Shown: positions 50,101 through 61,101 of the stretch, piece after piece | Layout of the letters: the number at the start of each line of letters is the position of its first letter | How positions within the stretch are numbered: the stretch's first letter is position 1 | Source of the DNA: Hirudo medicinalis | Lineage: Eukaryota > Annelida > Clitellata > Hirudinida > Hirudinidae | DNA: 64,000 nucleotides | NCBI GenBank assembly: GCA_011800805.1 | Contig: MPNW01000074.1 | Span: forward strand, 190,388-254,387 | Direction: 5' to 3' | Made by a program: the position numbers and the translations under genes | The notes under the pieces: model-generated | Seen by the model: only the letters and a program-made list of their open reading frames with translations | Database searches by the model: none | What the model was told of the DNA's origin: nothing

Positions 50101-53100
50101 CATGCTAAGTTATCCGCAATGTCCGTTCAGTCGGTTCTGGAAGACTACGAAGAGGCTTTGGCAAATACGAAAAGTAACCATCATTCTGTCAAATTAGTTA
50201 TGGATTCCCTAAAACTTTCCGCCTCCGTCGTAGAACATCATCCGGATATGTTGGCGCCGCAACTTACGGGAAGGCTTCTTCCTCTCTGTTCTCAATATTC
50301 TCTTCTCCGGGGATTGTTGAGGCAATGTGATACCGATGGAATTGCTTTGAATGCTTTGACCCCTTGTTACAATTGCTTCCAAACTCCTGGAGGACCTCTG
50401 GAAATTTCCCTGGAAGGCCACCAATTCGCTCCATTCGGCATTTCTATCACCTCCGACAATAAATATCTCGTTACCGCCTCAAATAAATTTATTGTTTGGG
50501 ACATGAGCAACATGCAAATGGTCAGACAAGCAAGCATTGGAACATTAGGGATCGTCATGCAAATGACTTTGACTTCAGATGATATCAGAGCCATTGCTTA
50601 CACAAACAGTGGTCAAATTCTCGTGTATACGGTTCTCACAGGTAGAGAAATATTAAAAATGAAATATTAAATCTGAAAGTATGAATGACTTTGATTTTAT
50701 AATTTCAAAATACTTTTACAAATGATTTTGATTTTGATTTGAAATCATATTTTTTCCGGTTTTGATTTTGATTTCAATTCTTTCCAAAAAGGATTTTACC
50801 CATCACTGCTTATTTCGTCCGAACTTATAATTTGAGATCATTTCATATTTGTTTACATTTATTTTGAAGGCAATTTCTATTGATTATTATGGCAAACTTT
50901 AAAGCAAATATTCTCCTACCTAAGTTGGAGTTCAGAAAACTTGGGCGACTAGAATCTACGCCAAGTATAATTCAGTTAAATTAAAGTTTGCCATTACATT
51001 CAATAAAGATTGTCATGAAACAACCTGCTTCCGAAATATTATAATATGGACAAATTTATTTTGAAGGGGATTCCAATTTAATTGACAACTGTTATCTCGA
51101 CAATAATGAAGAATTATTTGGAATTGCAACAAATGATATCGTTTTTGCGGTTTGGTCAACTCGTTCGTGGTTTACATTCAGTTTCGATGGTGTCCTCTTA
51201 TCGTCTAACACAGTTCCTCATTCAAAGGATGACGCTAACATAGTCCACATATACCTTGGAGCTAAATCTAATAGGGAACACTTTATCGTTTGGAAATATG
51301 GGTATTCTGCAGGTGTCGCTTCGAACATAAAGATGTTTCTTTCCCCGACGTCTGCTATTGGCAATGAAAGTTTCACGAATTTTGCTTTTCACAGCGGTAT
51401 CGTAATGTCACAAGATCGCAGAAACATTTTTGTTTGCAAGGACGAAAGGAGTTTTAAAATCTTTAAGTATGAATGACTACCACAATTTAGAGAATTTTTT
51501 CGATTTTTGACATTTTTCCAGGTATGCGTTGAATGAACATGAAAGTTTGGACTGGAAGGAAGTCGAAGCGCTTGATAATGAGAGCAACATATATTCATTA
51601 TTCCTGTCTGATGATGAAAGTATTTTGGGAGCAACTCATTTGAACAAATTCACAATTTGGTTTCTTGGGGGACCGCATGCAAATTGTTCGGTGACGATGA
51701 ACCTTCCCAAGGACATTCGTAATTTCCCCAGGTAATCAATAGACTTTTAAAGGTAGCATGTAGTGATCGATTTGGAAATTGAAGAATTGAATACAGTAAA
51801 TCATATGTGATCCAGGAAAGTCTGTATCAACGATGCGACGATTTTTTGCAAGGATAATGAATTTATGTTAACTCCAGTTAGGCAAGTTCTTTATGTATGG
51901 GAAACGAGAACAGGGACACTTATCAATACCTTGGATGCTCACTTCAGAAGAATTTTAAGAGTTAAACCGGTTTTTGTCACAACTAACTTTGCCATTGGAG
52001 ATGGATTATATCAAGAGCAGCAAATGGATTCCTCACAACATAAGTTTATTACTGCATCTTTGGACAGATCGATAAAAGTGTGGAATCTGAAATTCATTCG
52101 TGAAAACGTCTACAGCATAGATAGCCACGAGAAACAAATCGAGAGGGTAACTGGTGATGTAAAATTGTTTTAAAATTTGTATGATTCACTTATCCGATTA
52201 TGATCTTTAGATAACTTGCATCGGTTGCGATGAAAGTTGGCTGGCTATCACTACCACACGAAATTGTGTCGGTGTCTGGAATTTGGACACGGGGAAAATG
52301 CTAACGACTCTCGTTGGAGCGAACGTTTCTTCAATAGTCACTCATTCCTCGGTTACGAGGGGAGGTGATTTCATTCTCAGTATTGAAGATGAGAGACTCA
52401 TCGTATGGGATGGCAAAACCTTCAAAATGATAAAATCTGACTATTTAGCAGAAGAATGCACAAACGACGAGGCATGCGAGATTGTCCAGATGTGCGTGGC
52501 TCCCGATGACAAGCATGTGAGTTTTATAATTTATTTGTCAATATTTTTGTTAATATATTTATATTATCTCCAAATGGAAGTCCTATAAACATTTTAAGGT
52601 GATTTTGGTGAAGACTCACTATAAGGATAATAAAGTAGCAATCCTAGAAAAGCGAAAAATTCCATCTCAGGAACTCGTTTTTCAAATAGTTTATAAAATC
52701 AAAACATACAAACCATTTGTTTTCACTTCCGACGGATCTTTTGTCATTATCTCGGCGGCCTATTCACAATCGAGGCCGAAAATTGCAAACGAACTAATAA
52801 AAGTTTATTCTCTTGAAACTGGTGAACGAATTGTGAGCTCTATTCCGAAGTACAGACGCATTAAAGAATTCCAAAGGGTTTGGCAGAATTAATCATGCTA
52901 AATACAATTTAAATTTTTGATGGACAACAGGTACTTTGTGAAAATTTTTAATGTACGATATATTTATGTGATAAATATAATAAAGGTAATATTTTCAGGT
53001 TAATGTAAATGGATAACATCTATAATCCTATAACTGAACTAATTCAAGCTATTTCTATTATCACAGATTATTGCGATGCCAAATAAGCCAAACAGAATTG

Positions 53101-53612
53101 CCTTGGTGGATAGTGAGAAAGGTAATATATGGGACTGGCGCAGGAAAAGCCTAGTAAGATCCGTTTTCAAGTGGAGTGGACAGTGCTCCAAGGACGGCCA
53201 ACTGGGATTAACAGATCCAAGCATGGGTGGACTTGATGTAATTAGTTTAAAAACAGGAATGATCATCCACACATTAGTGCCAAGATCTGCCGAAGGACTT
53301 CATCCTGACAATAAGTCTGACTTCACTCCAAGCAACGATCACGTCTACTTTTACCACTCAGGCAAACAATCGATCAGACTGTTCAGATTATCTGACGGAT
53401 GTAAGATTGCAGATTATAAAGTACATGCTGAGATAACGGCCAACATTGTTGTGGCTTATGATTCCAAAACTCTTGTGATGGGGGGAACTGATGGGAGCCT
53501 AGTTGTCTTGGCCATCAGTGATCCACAATTGCATGAACATTTAAATTTTCTTGTTGAGAAGAGGAGGATTTACTACGATGACAAAAGTAGCATTTTCTCA
53601 AAAAGCTCATGA
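44105..53612 (+). CDS. NACHT and WD-repeat protein, NWD1/NWD2-like, complete
   Basis: A STAND-type ATPase: a NACHT nucleotide switch with a C-terminal WD40 propeller region. Twenty-one exons: 44105-44693, 44752-45006, 45074-45162, 45221-45337, 45459-45665, 45792-45936, 46144-46324, 46521-46652, 46781-46916, 48095-48205, 48279-48736, 48803-49115, 49226-49395, 49680-49836, 49900-50641, 51067-51466, 51522-51731, 51816-52146, 52211-52516, 52599-52877, 53067-53612. All phases agree; 1957 aa (human NWD1 1564, NWD2 1742). Residues 1-265 are a charged, disordered extension with an Asp/Glu run near 220-240. A DUF4062-type domain follows (VRIFTSSTFTDM, VVDMRWGVRDEATDDHM). Walker A is GDGGCGKTS at about 638-646 and Walker B is FLFLDSLDQL at about 745. 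A helical region (VLNDVYQYHLPPVRRIPPLL) leads to WD40-type blades from about 1090 to the end (KFIVWD, SLDRSIKVWNL, GVWNLDTGK, RLIVWDGKT). Intron 46917-48094 holds a dead hAT-like element. In mammals the family is linked to androgen receptor and neuronal functions; the role here is unknown. Confidence 0.93.
47590..47880 (+). pseudogene. hAT/ZMYM-type transposase remnant
   Basis: In the intron between NWD-type exons 46781-46916 and 48095-48205. One frame reads FAVMMDECTDVIGVQTAIAV (about 47603), matching the D-E-x-T-D-x-S-x-x-x-Q segment of hAT-like (DUF4371/ZMYM-related) transposases. Another frame nearby gives FDGVSNMRLIEAVQ (about 47807), matching the later Y-D-G-A-S-N-M motif. Stops and frame changes lie between. 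The catalytic C-terminal region and dimerisation domain were not found. Upstream sequence (47150-47590) probably belongs to the same element. Confidence 0.7.
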
Positions 53613-53847
53613 AAAGACTGGGTTTCTTTAAAAGATCAAGCATCATTAAAGCAGAACTATCGTGTTATAAGGATGGTTATATGGTTATTATTTAAAATGT
53701 TGTTGCTTCTAAATTAGTTTGCAGCGTTAGTAATTAGCATGTGATTATGTGTACAATTTGGATGTTATAAATTGAATTTATTTTAACATTTGTCCACAGA
53801 AAAAGACAAACATTTAAAATTTATACAAACCGTTTATTATTTTGTAA
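53613..53847. other. Convergent 3' ends, short spacer
   Basis: Only 235 bp separate the NWD-type stop from the orphan gene's stop on the other strand, so the two 3' UTRs must fit here or overlap. Confidence 0.6.
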
Positions 53848-55053
53848 CTAGCCCAAAGTTTGTAAATTAAATTGCGTTGAAACTCGACGTGGTTTGGCAA
53901 TCTTACAGACGAGGGTGGAATGTCTTGATTTATAAAATTTGTTTCCAACAATCATTGGTTTAGGAATCCTCGATAGTTCTTTCCTAATGATTTTTAACTT
54001 TACTTCCTCGGCCTCAATCTTTTGAAGCCAAGAGAAAGGCACAAAGACTCCCTTGTCATTTTCGTGGAGTGTGAATTTTGCGATGGTTAACGAGGCACTT
54101 TTTGTCACAGGTTCTTTTTGATGGTAGATGTTGCAAGGCGATGATCTCAAGGGCCGCAGGGAGCTCTGAAAGGCCGCGGCCTCGAAATGCTTTTGTGTAC
54201 GATTCGTCAGATGTGACCTCACATCTCTGAACTTGCAGATATGTGGGATGACTTCTCCGCTGTTTGTCGCTTTGGTAGAGAAGTGTTTTGTCCTCAAGTT
54301 CTGTGCATAATTATTTGTTACGTCCAGGAATGGTTGATAATATGGTTCGTGGACATCGATATTGCTTTCGTAAACGTAATTTTTGTTCATTATTGTTGAT
54401 TTTTGTGGAGATAAATTCACCCTTTTTTTGAAAGAAATTTTTGCAGGCATCGATTTGGTGTTGTGGGCATTTTCAGAATTGGAAGTTGAGATTACTTTGA
54501 TGCTTGAACCACCTATAACTGTGGGATTGGATTGCAATGTTCTCCTGGTTCCGCATTTTCTTGGCATTTGTTCTTGATCGAAGTGGATGGTTCTAGCATG
54601 AGCAATATCGCATTCTCCTGCGGTGCTTTTGAGGGCATTCAAAGACAAACTTGACACATTACTCTCAAGCATCATTGGGAAACAATGCAAGTTTGATGGT
54701 TTCACTGGAGAGCCTTTAGAATTTGCTTCTGGTGACCAATATTCTATGTAGTTACTATCGTTATTAGAGTTTGTGAAAGGTTTGTTGAAAGTTGGATTCT
54801 GGCAACGAGTCGAAAGGTTTTGATCGTAAAAGTCTTCCTCGACGAAGTATGGGTAGGAAAGCTGTACTCCAGATCTCCTCATGTTGTCAATCAATGTTAT
54901 CACACTTGTTGATTTGGAGATAGTATTGGAAACTGATTCATAAGCGTCAATTTCATTGGTTTTGTAAAGTGGGACCTCGTGAGGAAATGGCTCTCTTGTG
55001 TTCTGTTCTTTTTTAGTTTGGTTAGAAACACTTGTCCTCAGGAGTGGTCTCAT
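53848..55053 (-). CDS. Orphan protein, function unknown
   Basis: A single uninterrupted frame of 401 codons from ATG at 55053 to a stop at 53848. The frame stays open upstream to 55110, where the minus strand reads CCTAG then TGAGGTTT: a possible splice acceptor, so a 5' exon (or trans-spliced leader) may exist. I recognise no domain. The protein is Ser/Asn/Thr-rich, mostly disordered by composition, with short basic patches (KKRVNLSPQKS; RRVSTQFNLQTLG at the C-terminus) and a more ordered stretch near the end (VPFSWLQKIEAEEVKLKIIR) that may be a helix. Its length without stops, and the intronless form among intron-rich neighbours, argue that it is a real gene, perhaps retrocopied or fast evolving. 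It ends tail to tail with the NWD-type gene and starts about 560 bp from the AKAP10-like gene on the other strand. Confidence 0.65.
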   Translation of the reverse strand: MRPLLRTSVSNQTKKEQNTREPFPHEVPLYKTNEIDAYESVSNTISKSTSVITLIDNMRRSGVQLSYPYFVEEDFYDQNLSTRCQNPTFNKPFTNSNNDSNYIEYWSPEANSKGSPVKPSNLHCFPMMLESNVSSLSLNALKSTAGECDIAHARTIHFDQEQMPRKCGTRRTLQSNPTVIGGSSIKVISTSNSENAHNTKSMPAKISFKKRVNLSPQKSTIMNKNYVYESNIDVHEPYYQPFLDVTNNYAQNLRTKHFSTKATNSGEVIPHICKFRDVRSHLTNRTQKHFEAAAFQSSLRPLRSSPCNIYHQKEPVTKSASLTIAKFTLHENDKGVFVPFSWLQKIEAEEVKLKIIRKELSRIPKPMIVGNKFYKSRHSTLVCKIAKPRRVSTQFNLQTLG

Positions 55054-55610
55054 GTTAAATAGGAATGATCCTGAGACAACATTAACCAAATGTTTATTCA
55101 AAAACCTCACTAGGCATTAAATTTTGGATATTCCTCGCTTCACTGTTCTCATCGTGAGCGTTTTCAACAATTCTATTTTTCGTAATTAAAATTTTCCTTT
55201 GCTAAATAATTTTATTTTCGGATATTGTTTCCGGTTAGATTGTTATGGTTGTTATAAATAATGGCCTTATGACGTAAGAAAAAAAATCCTGTAACTTCTG
55301 CGATGACGAACGCGATTTAATTGCGATTATTGCCATTTAATTGCCATTATTGATTATTTATTTGTTTGTAAACTAAAATCAATCGATTCACAACATAAGT
55401 TGTTAGTAGAAATTTTATTGATTTGAAAGAGGCCTAATTATTCTAATAAATATATCGATGCAAGGAGATGTGAATCATGTGCGATATTTTTAGCACCGGA
55501 GGAAGTCACGCTCTGAAAAATTCGTGGAAATATGGACTCAGGTGTGTGTTTCATCATCTCCTGTCTGTACACATTCAATTGTAAGCTGCAGTTAGAAAAA
55601 CACATCTGTG
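55054..55610. other. Divergent spacer of orphan and AKAP10-like genes
   Basis: Probably a shared promoter region. A short plus-strand open stretch at 55477-55541 (ATG, then GGSHALKNSWKYGL) ends at a good GTGTGT donor but does not join the next exon in phase, so I do not include it. No TATA box is obvious. Confidence 0.4.
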
Positions 55611-58600
55611 ATGTTCTTCTACGAAATCATTCAAAAAAAGGAAGTTCAGTTAGGAGTCAGTAAAGACATGTTGATTTCATTTTCTCAAAAACCCAAGAAT
55701 CAACATTCTTTCAAAAGGCTCTTTAACACAGGTTTGAATTGTTTTACTTGAAATAATTTGCATAATTTCTTGCGCTAAACCGATTTACTAGCCTCTGGTC
55801 TAAATAAATGGCGAATCTAAAAGGTCACCATATAAAAGATATTTATTAGAAGTTATACTAGCGAACTATTGTCAATATCATTAACATAACAAATTAATGT
55901 CTCGAGTGCCATTGTAATCAATTCTGCAGGTAATTTGAAGAGATCGAAGCTCAACCAGTTTAGTGTCCCCTGCATTCACCCAACATCTTCGTGCTTGGCT
56001 TTGAGGAATGCACAGGAAGTTCTTTTAAATATAGTGGCTAGGCACTACTTCATTGATTTCCTAAAGAGGAAACCTTCAGCTGTCCAACTGGTACAAAAAT
56101 GGATTGAAATACAAAACAGAAAAATGTTCATAAACTCAAGATCATTACATGATTTTCTTCATTCTTCACCACCCACTGGACGTTTGGGTAAGAATGTAGC
56201 ACTAATAAGAGTTGTGACACTCGTAATGCAATACAATATATTAATTATAATGTCTGCATTATATTACATTTTCAAGAATATTTTTAAACATTTCAAAGTA
56301 AATCAGAAGTCTGAAAACACACGGACCACCAGTCTGCTTAAACCTTTTCACAAGATATCGATTGAAAAATCAGTGCAGAATAATTCCTTTACATCTCATA
56401 AAAAGTCACGTGACTGCCTAAAAGATGTCGTTAGTGACTTTAAAAACTCCACTCTCCATTCAAACCTCAAGCAGGACTTCGGGATGTTCTCCAACAACAG
56501 ATACTCGTACTACGAAGAAATCAACAATCAGATTTCAGCTGAGAATCATGACCGAACTTCTCGTGACTTCAGGCAGAGACCACGTTCAGAAATTTTCAGC
56601 GGACAAACCTTGTCTAATGACTTGCCTCGAGCTTCCCATAGAAGTTGGCATGACATTTGAAATTATTATTATTGCTATTAACTAATCTTAGTATCAACTA
56701 TGACATATTAATGTTATCTTGGCTGATTCTAACAAATTTTATTCATTACTTCATTATGATATCAATATTTAGATTATTAATTTATTAGCAAGTAATTAAA
56801 GTTCTGTCATAATAACACTTGCTTTCAGAACATCTCCATGCAAAGTCTATGACCAATGACTCTCTCGAGTCGCTCATAGAGGCAGTCCTTCAGCAAAAGT
56901 AATTTGCAAATTTTGCATTTTGAAATTAAGAGTATTTAATACAGCGCCTGCTTTAAGGTTATGACAGCTACAAGAATATTACATTTGTCCAGTTATCTGA
57001 AAAGCTAACACATATATTTGCTCAAAGTTTTGATAATGTCATGCTTCTACTCACACTTAATAATATTTCGCTTTGTTGTGAAGTAAAATTTAAATGTGAA
57101 TGAAACTCCATAAAAAAATCCTTTTGATGTGATTCGGAGGAAATAATATTTTATTATATTCGTAAAGTTTGGCCAGTATAATAAGGATTCATTTGTGAAA
57201 AGCAATGTTAAGTATTTTTTTAATTTTTGAAAAGTTTGATAGCGTTATTAGCAGGGAGATCAACGCATCTTTTTCAGGGGAACCCTCGTACAACTTGGGT
57301 TGACCTTTTCTTGCTTCTAGCCAAAGGTCAGGGGTAAGGGCCTACCGGGGGGATTTGCTGGATATGGATCTTAGCCAGTCTGCAATATGCGGATTCTTTC
57401 GGAGAAGCGGATTAAGGTTTAGCAAGCGCCATCACAAGCCTTTCTTGACAGAAGTTCACGAAAAAAGATCGTATTTAACTGGGCCAGGGAAATGGTGACC
57501 TGGAGTTATGTAATTTTTCTGATGAAAACATATGTAATTTGGATGGTCCTGATATCCTTAAATATTATTGGCATGATGTTAAAGAATCTTCAGAGTCATA
57601 TTTAAATGAAAATTTAGAGATGCATCCATCTCTTGATTCTTCTTAGAAGAAAAGCAGAATTTCTCAAAATATGTTGAGGCTCTGAGCAGATATCTCCTAC
57701 CCCTGTACGACAAATTCCAAGTCGATAAAATAATATCGCAGTAAGACAATGCTGAATGGATATTCACACCTCGAATGCCGCAAAGTTGTTCTTCCAGTAG
57801 AAGAAAAAATGTTTTGAAGTGATCTACTCGTCCGACAGATTTAAGTCCAATCTAAAACGGGGTTGCTTGCAAATAAAATATTGCAATAGCAGGCAATATT
57901 CTGACATCCAGGAACTGGAAAAAGCTATGAAAGGCATGGAAAGAGTTGGACAAGCAGAGTCTGAAACCCTTCTTGGAATCAATGACTTTGGGAGGTAATC
58001 AAAAAGAAATGTGACATCATTATTAACTCTATTTATTTTATAATTTTCGTTTTTTTATTAAAATACAAAACGTTGTCATTAAACACATTGAAATAAATAG
58101 CTCCCCAAAACCAAAGGGCTTCTACACATCACAGCAATAATTGGTATAAATATGAAATATTATAACAAAATTATTACAAAACGTGAGTATCGTAGCCTTA
58201 TAGCAGGCGCTCTACCAATGTCAAGTAAAAACGTTATTTTTAATCACATGTCTCAGAACTAACGTTCCAATAAATAAATGTGATGAGAATTCAGGCAATA
58301 ACTATTTAACTATATTTTATTTTTAGCTATTTTGAAGACTTCTTGAAAAGCGGCCATTTCTGGCGCTACATGATGGAAGTTGTGTCGAGCACCAGACTGA
58401 AACTTTCCGATGTTCTATACAGCGAAGTTCTGCTCGGATATTTTGTGGAGGCCTCATAATTCTTTTAATTGACAGTGTGAATTCTAAAATAACTTTAGAA
58501 AATCCATGAGTTTAATAACTCATTTAATAACATTAAGCCAACTTATACAACTTTACCATAACGATCAAGAAAATATTTTAATTAGTGAATACAATCACTT

Positions 58601-59601
58601 CAGTATGAACTAATATTTAATAATGAGAACAATTAATAAATATAATCAGTATTTGGCGAAATTATAATTAATGTGTGTGTGAGCAAAATTCATAACATAA
58701 TTATATTTTACAAATGATTCTCCGCCCCTTTTCTGGTATCCTCCTCCTCTATGCTAATCTCAAAAACCTTTGCAAACCTTGCAACAGTCAACGGCAAGAG
58801 CATCTCTTGATTCTGTGTTTCTAAAAAAAACAAAACAAAACTTCTTCAAACCTTCCAATGTTTGAGTAGCTAAGAGGCTTTCATGTTCCTACATTCTTTG
58901 GCAACCTCAAACAACCACAACTTTCCTTGCTTAAAGTATAATTTAGTGTAAATGTTAAATTGGATTTACAGCGAGAAACAAAGCTGCAGACTTACGGATT
59001 TTATTTGCTCAATCTTAGTTTGTGGAAGAAGAAAATAAATCAGAACTCCTGCATTGCTGGTTGACAATGGAAATGTTCAGGCAGGTCTACTGTCCCTTAA
59101 AGGAAAGTGTGACAGCGTCTGATATGGTAAAACTCATGACGGACGACGCCATACTTATATTTGACAGGTAAAATTGACCTCTGGAATCCGAGCGTTTAGA
59201 ATCTTAATAGTGAAAATAATAACTTACTGATATTAACGATGTAGTAATCTGCTTATTTTAATGATAAACGGTCATCAATTACTTTCCTGGCTATTTAATA
59301 TCATAATTTCAGATTTTTTATAAACGATAAGAGATCCATGAGCTTCTCTAGCAATGTAAAGAAATTTGTGCAACAGGACTTATCGTCAAACCAGGCTTTC
59401 GTGCTTCCCCAAATCATTGCATATCGCACCTTAGATGAGGTTTTACTTTTCCTGTGCATGTGTTTTTATTGTCTTTTATTTCTTGATTCTTGCAATTAAA
59501 CAACTTTTTTTTTTAATTTTCAGTACTTTCTTAAATTTCTCGTCAGTGACCATTTCTACAATTTTGTGACCAGTCTAGTCATCAGCGGGAAAAGTGGATG
59601 A
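55611..59601 (+). CDS. AKAP10: AKAP10 (D-AKAP2)-like, two RGS domains
   Basis: AKAP10 anchors protein kinase A and binds Rab GTPases through tandem RGS domains. Nine exons fit in phase: 55611-55731, 55930-56187, 56299-56643, 56829-56898, 57890-57994, 58327-58444, 59019-59167, 59313-59439, 59524-59601; 456 aa (human 662). The N-terminal half of RGS 1 is residues 60-110 (LLNIVARHYFIDFLKRKPSA, QKWIEIQ). A low-complexity linker follows. Residues 300-451 align end to end with human RGS 2: YFEDFLKSGHFWRYMMEVV, LSDVLYSEVLLGYF, LLHCWLTMEMFRQ, DDAILIFDRFF, LPQIIAYRTLDEYFLKFLVS. The second half of RGS 1 is not convincing; an open stretch near 57650-57740 (FSKYVEALSRYLLPLYDKF) may be part of it but did not fit in phase. 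The protein stops just after RGS 2, so the PKA-binding helix and PDZ ligand of the human protein are absent or in exons I missed. The start at 55611 (MFFYEIIQKKEV) resembles the human start in style. Confidence 0.82.
57250..57420 (+). repeat. Retroposon fragment, same family as 27660
   Basis: GACCTTTTCTTGCTTCTAGC with CAAAGGTCAGGGG matches 27845-27880. It is GC-richer than the surrounding AKAP10-like intron. It has no tail or target duplication that I can see. Confidence 0.5.
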
Positions 59602-61101
59602 CTATTGGGGCAGTCCAACGTCAAATCGACACAACATCTGACATCACCATCTTGTATTTTGTTGAAATTTGGCACAGTTGTTAAACTAGATGAGTACGTT
59701 AAAAAAATAAAATTTTAGAAATTTCGGTCAATCGTGTCAGATATATGGGTCAAAGTACCAAATGCTAACACCTCGCGATGGTTGAGAGGTTTTAAGTTTG
59801 GTTCTAGAAAACCTATCTAGAAAATATATATATATATATATATAATTAAAGGTATTTGAAGGCTCTATTTTGGGCAACTTACTCAGAATATTTTATTTTC
59901 AATGTTTAAAAAGATATTGTGAATTAAACTCTTTAAAACCGGCTTCAGGTAAGTTCGTACAAAATTTATTTACTGAATTATTTTTTTATGCATTCAAAAC
60001 ATTATAAGGAACACATATTCCAAAATTCAGAGTGGGCACCCCTATAGGGGTATATAGCTATATATAGCTTTTTCGTAGTGAATTTTGTTACATTGCTCAA
60101 AAGTTGCGACTCAACCAAACATTTCTCATTTTACAAAACCATGCCAATAAATTGAGTTTCAAAGGATTTGTGTTTAACGCACCACATGTCTGTCCGGCAA
60201 GAGCGTAACCTAAATAAACAACTCGCAAACAAGTAGTTAAAACACCCACATTACAAATTTGGTATAAAAATTATTATAAAAGATGATACTCCTGGGCTTT
60301 GTTTGTCAAATGCATACCAGACGATATGGACCAAACACACAGGCTTGACAAGGGGATCTAAAGACATTTCAATAAATACTTCTCCAAGAAAAACTAATAA
60401 TTACTGACCGTTTCTCGTTCTTGACGTCAACGTACAACGTGTCTTAACTTTTCCTCAACCTAAACTACAAATTCCTGATCCAGCTTAAATTATTACTACA
60501 TTATCTCATAACCTTATGAATGAGAACTTTGTGACTAAAAATTCTTATTTGTCAATTTTCATTGTAGCAAAGAGAAATAACAAATAGAATTTATATGTAT
60601 ATATAAATATATATAGCATGACCTGACATCGATAAAACATGACTTGATTGTAACTCTAAAAAAATCATTTAGAAATCTTTGTAGCTTGGAGCATAAACTT
60701 CAGTCTTTAGAAAATAATTTCATTCCTCAATCCTGCCAAATCGGAAAACCAGGCCCCTACATGATATTAAGTGATATTAATTAAAATAAATGCAAATGAC
60801 CAACCTAACACCCTTTCATTTAAATTTTTAATTCTGGAGGAAGCATAAATGTAATAACCAGAAAATACTACACAAAAAAACATCACTAATCAGACATCTT
60901 AATGTTGATCTTGTGATTCCAAACAAACATCAGTCAGGTGCACACTTTCATAAATTCTTGTGAGCAGCTTTATTAAGCATTATTAATTAGCCAATCGTTC
61001 AGATGGCGCACATCTTCATCTGTGGAGGCATAACCTCATAACATTCATCAATAAAAATAATTCACTGGGTCATGAAATAAAGATAAAATATTTCAACATA
61101 C
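59602..61101. other. Intergenic; (TA)n; ends of two genes
   Basis: The AKAP10-like and TMEM50-like genes converge here. A TA dinucleotide run lies at 59825-59846. I searched both strands for the AKAP10 PKA-binding helix (plus) and for the last TMEM50 exon (minus, expected to encode a VFKFGR-type tail) and found neither. A minus-strand piece at 60975-61040 (TDEDVRHLNDWL) is open but the phase does not fit. No other feature was found. Confidence 0.45.

Noticed and set aside
55477..55541. First exon of the AKAP10-like gene
   Set aside because: It has an ATG and a good donor but leaves in phase 2, while the next exon needs a different phase; it is noted only as a possible untranslated or unrelated exon.
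60975..61040. Last exon of the TMEM50-like gene
   Set aside because: TDEDVRHLNDWL is open, but every nearby acceptor gives the wrong phase or an immediate stop.
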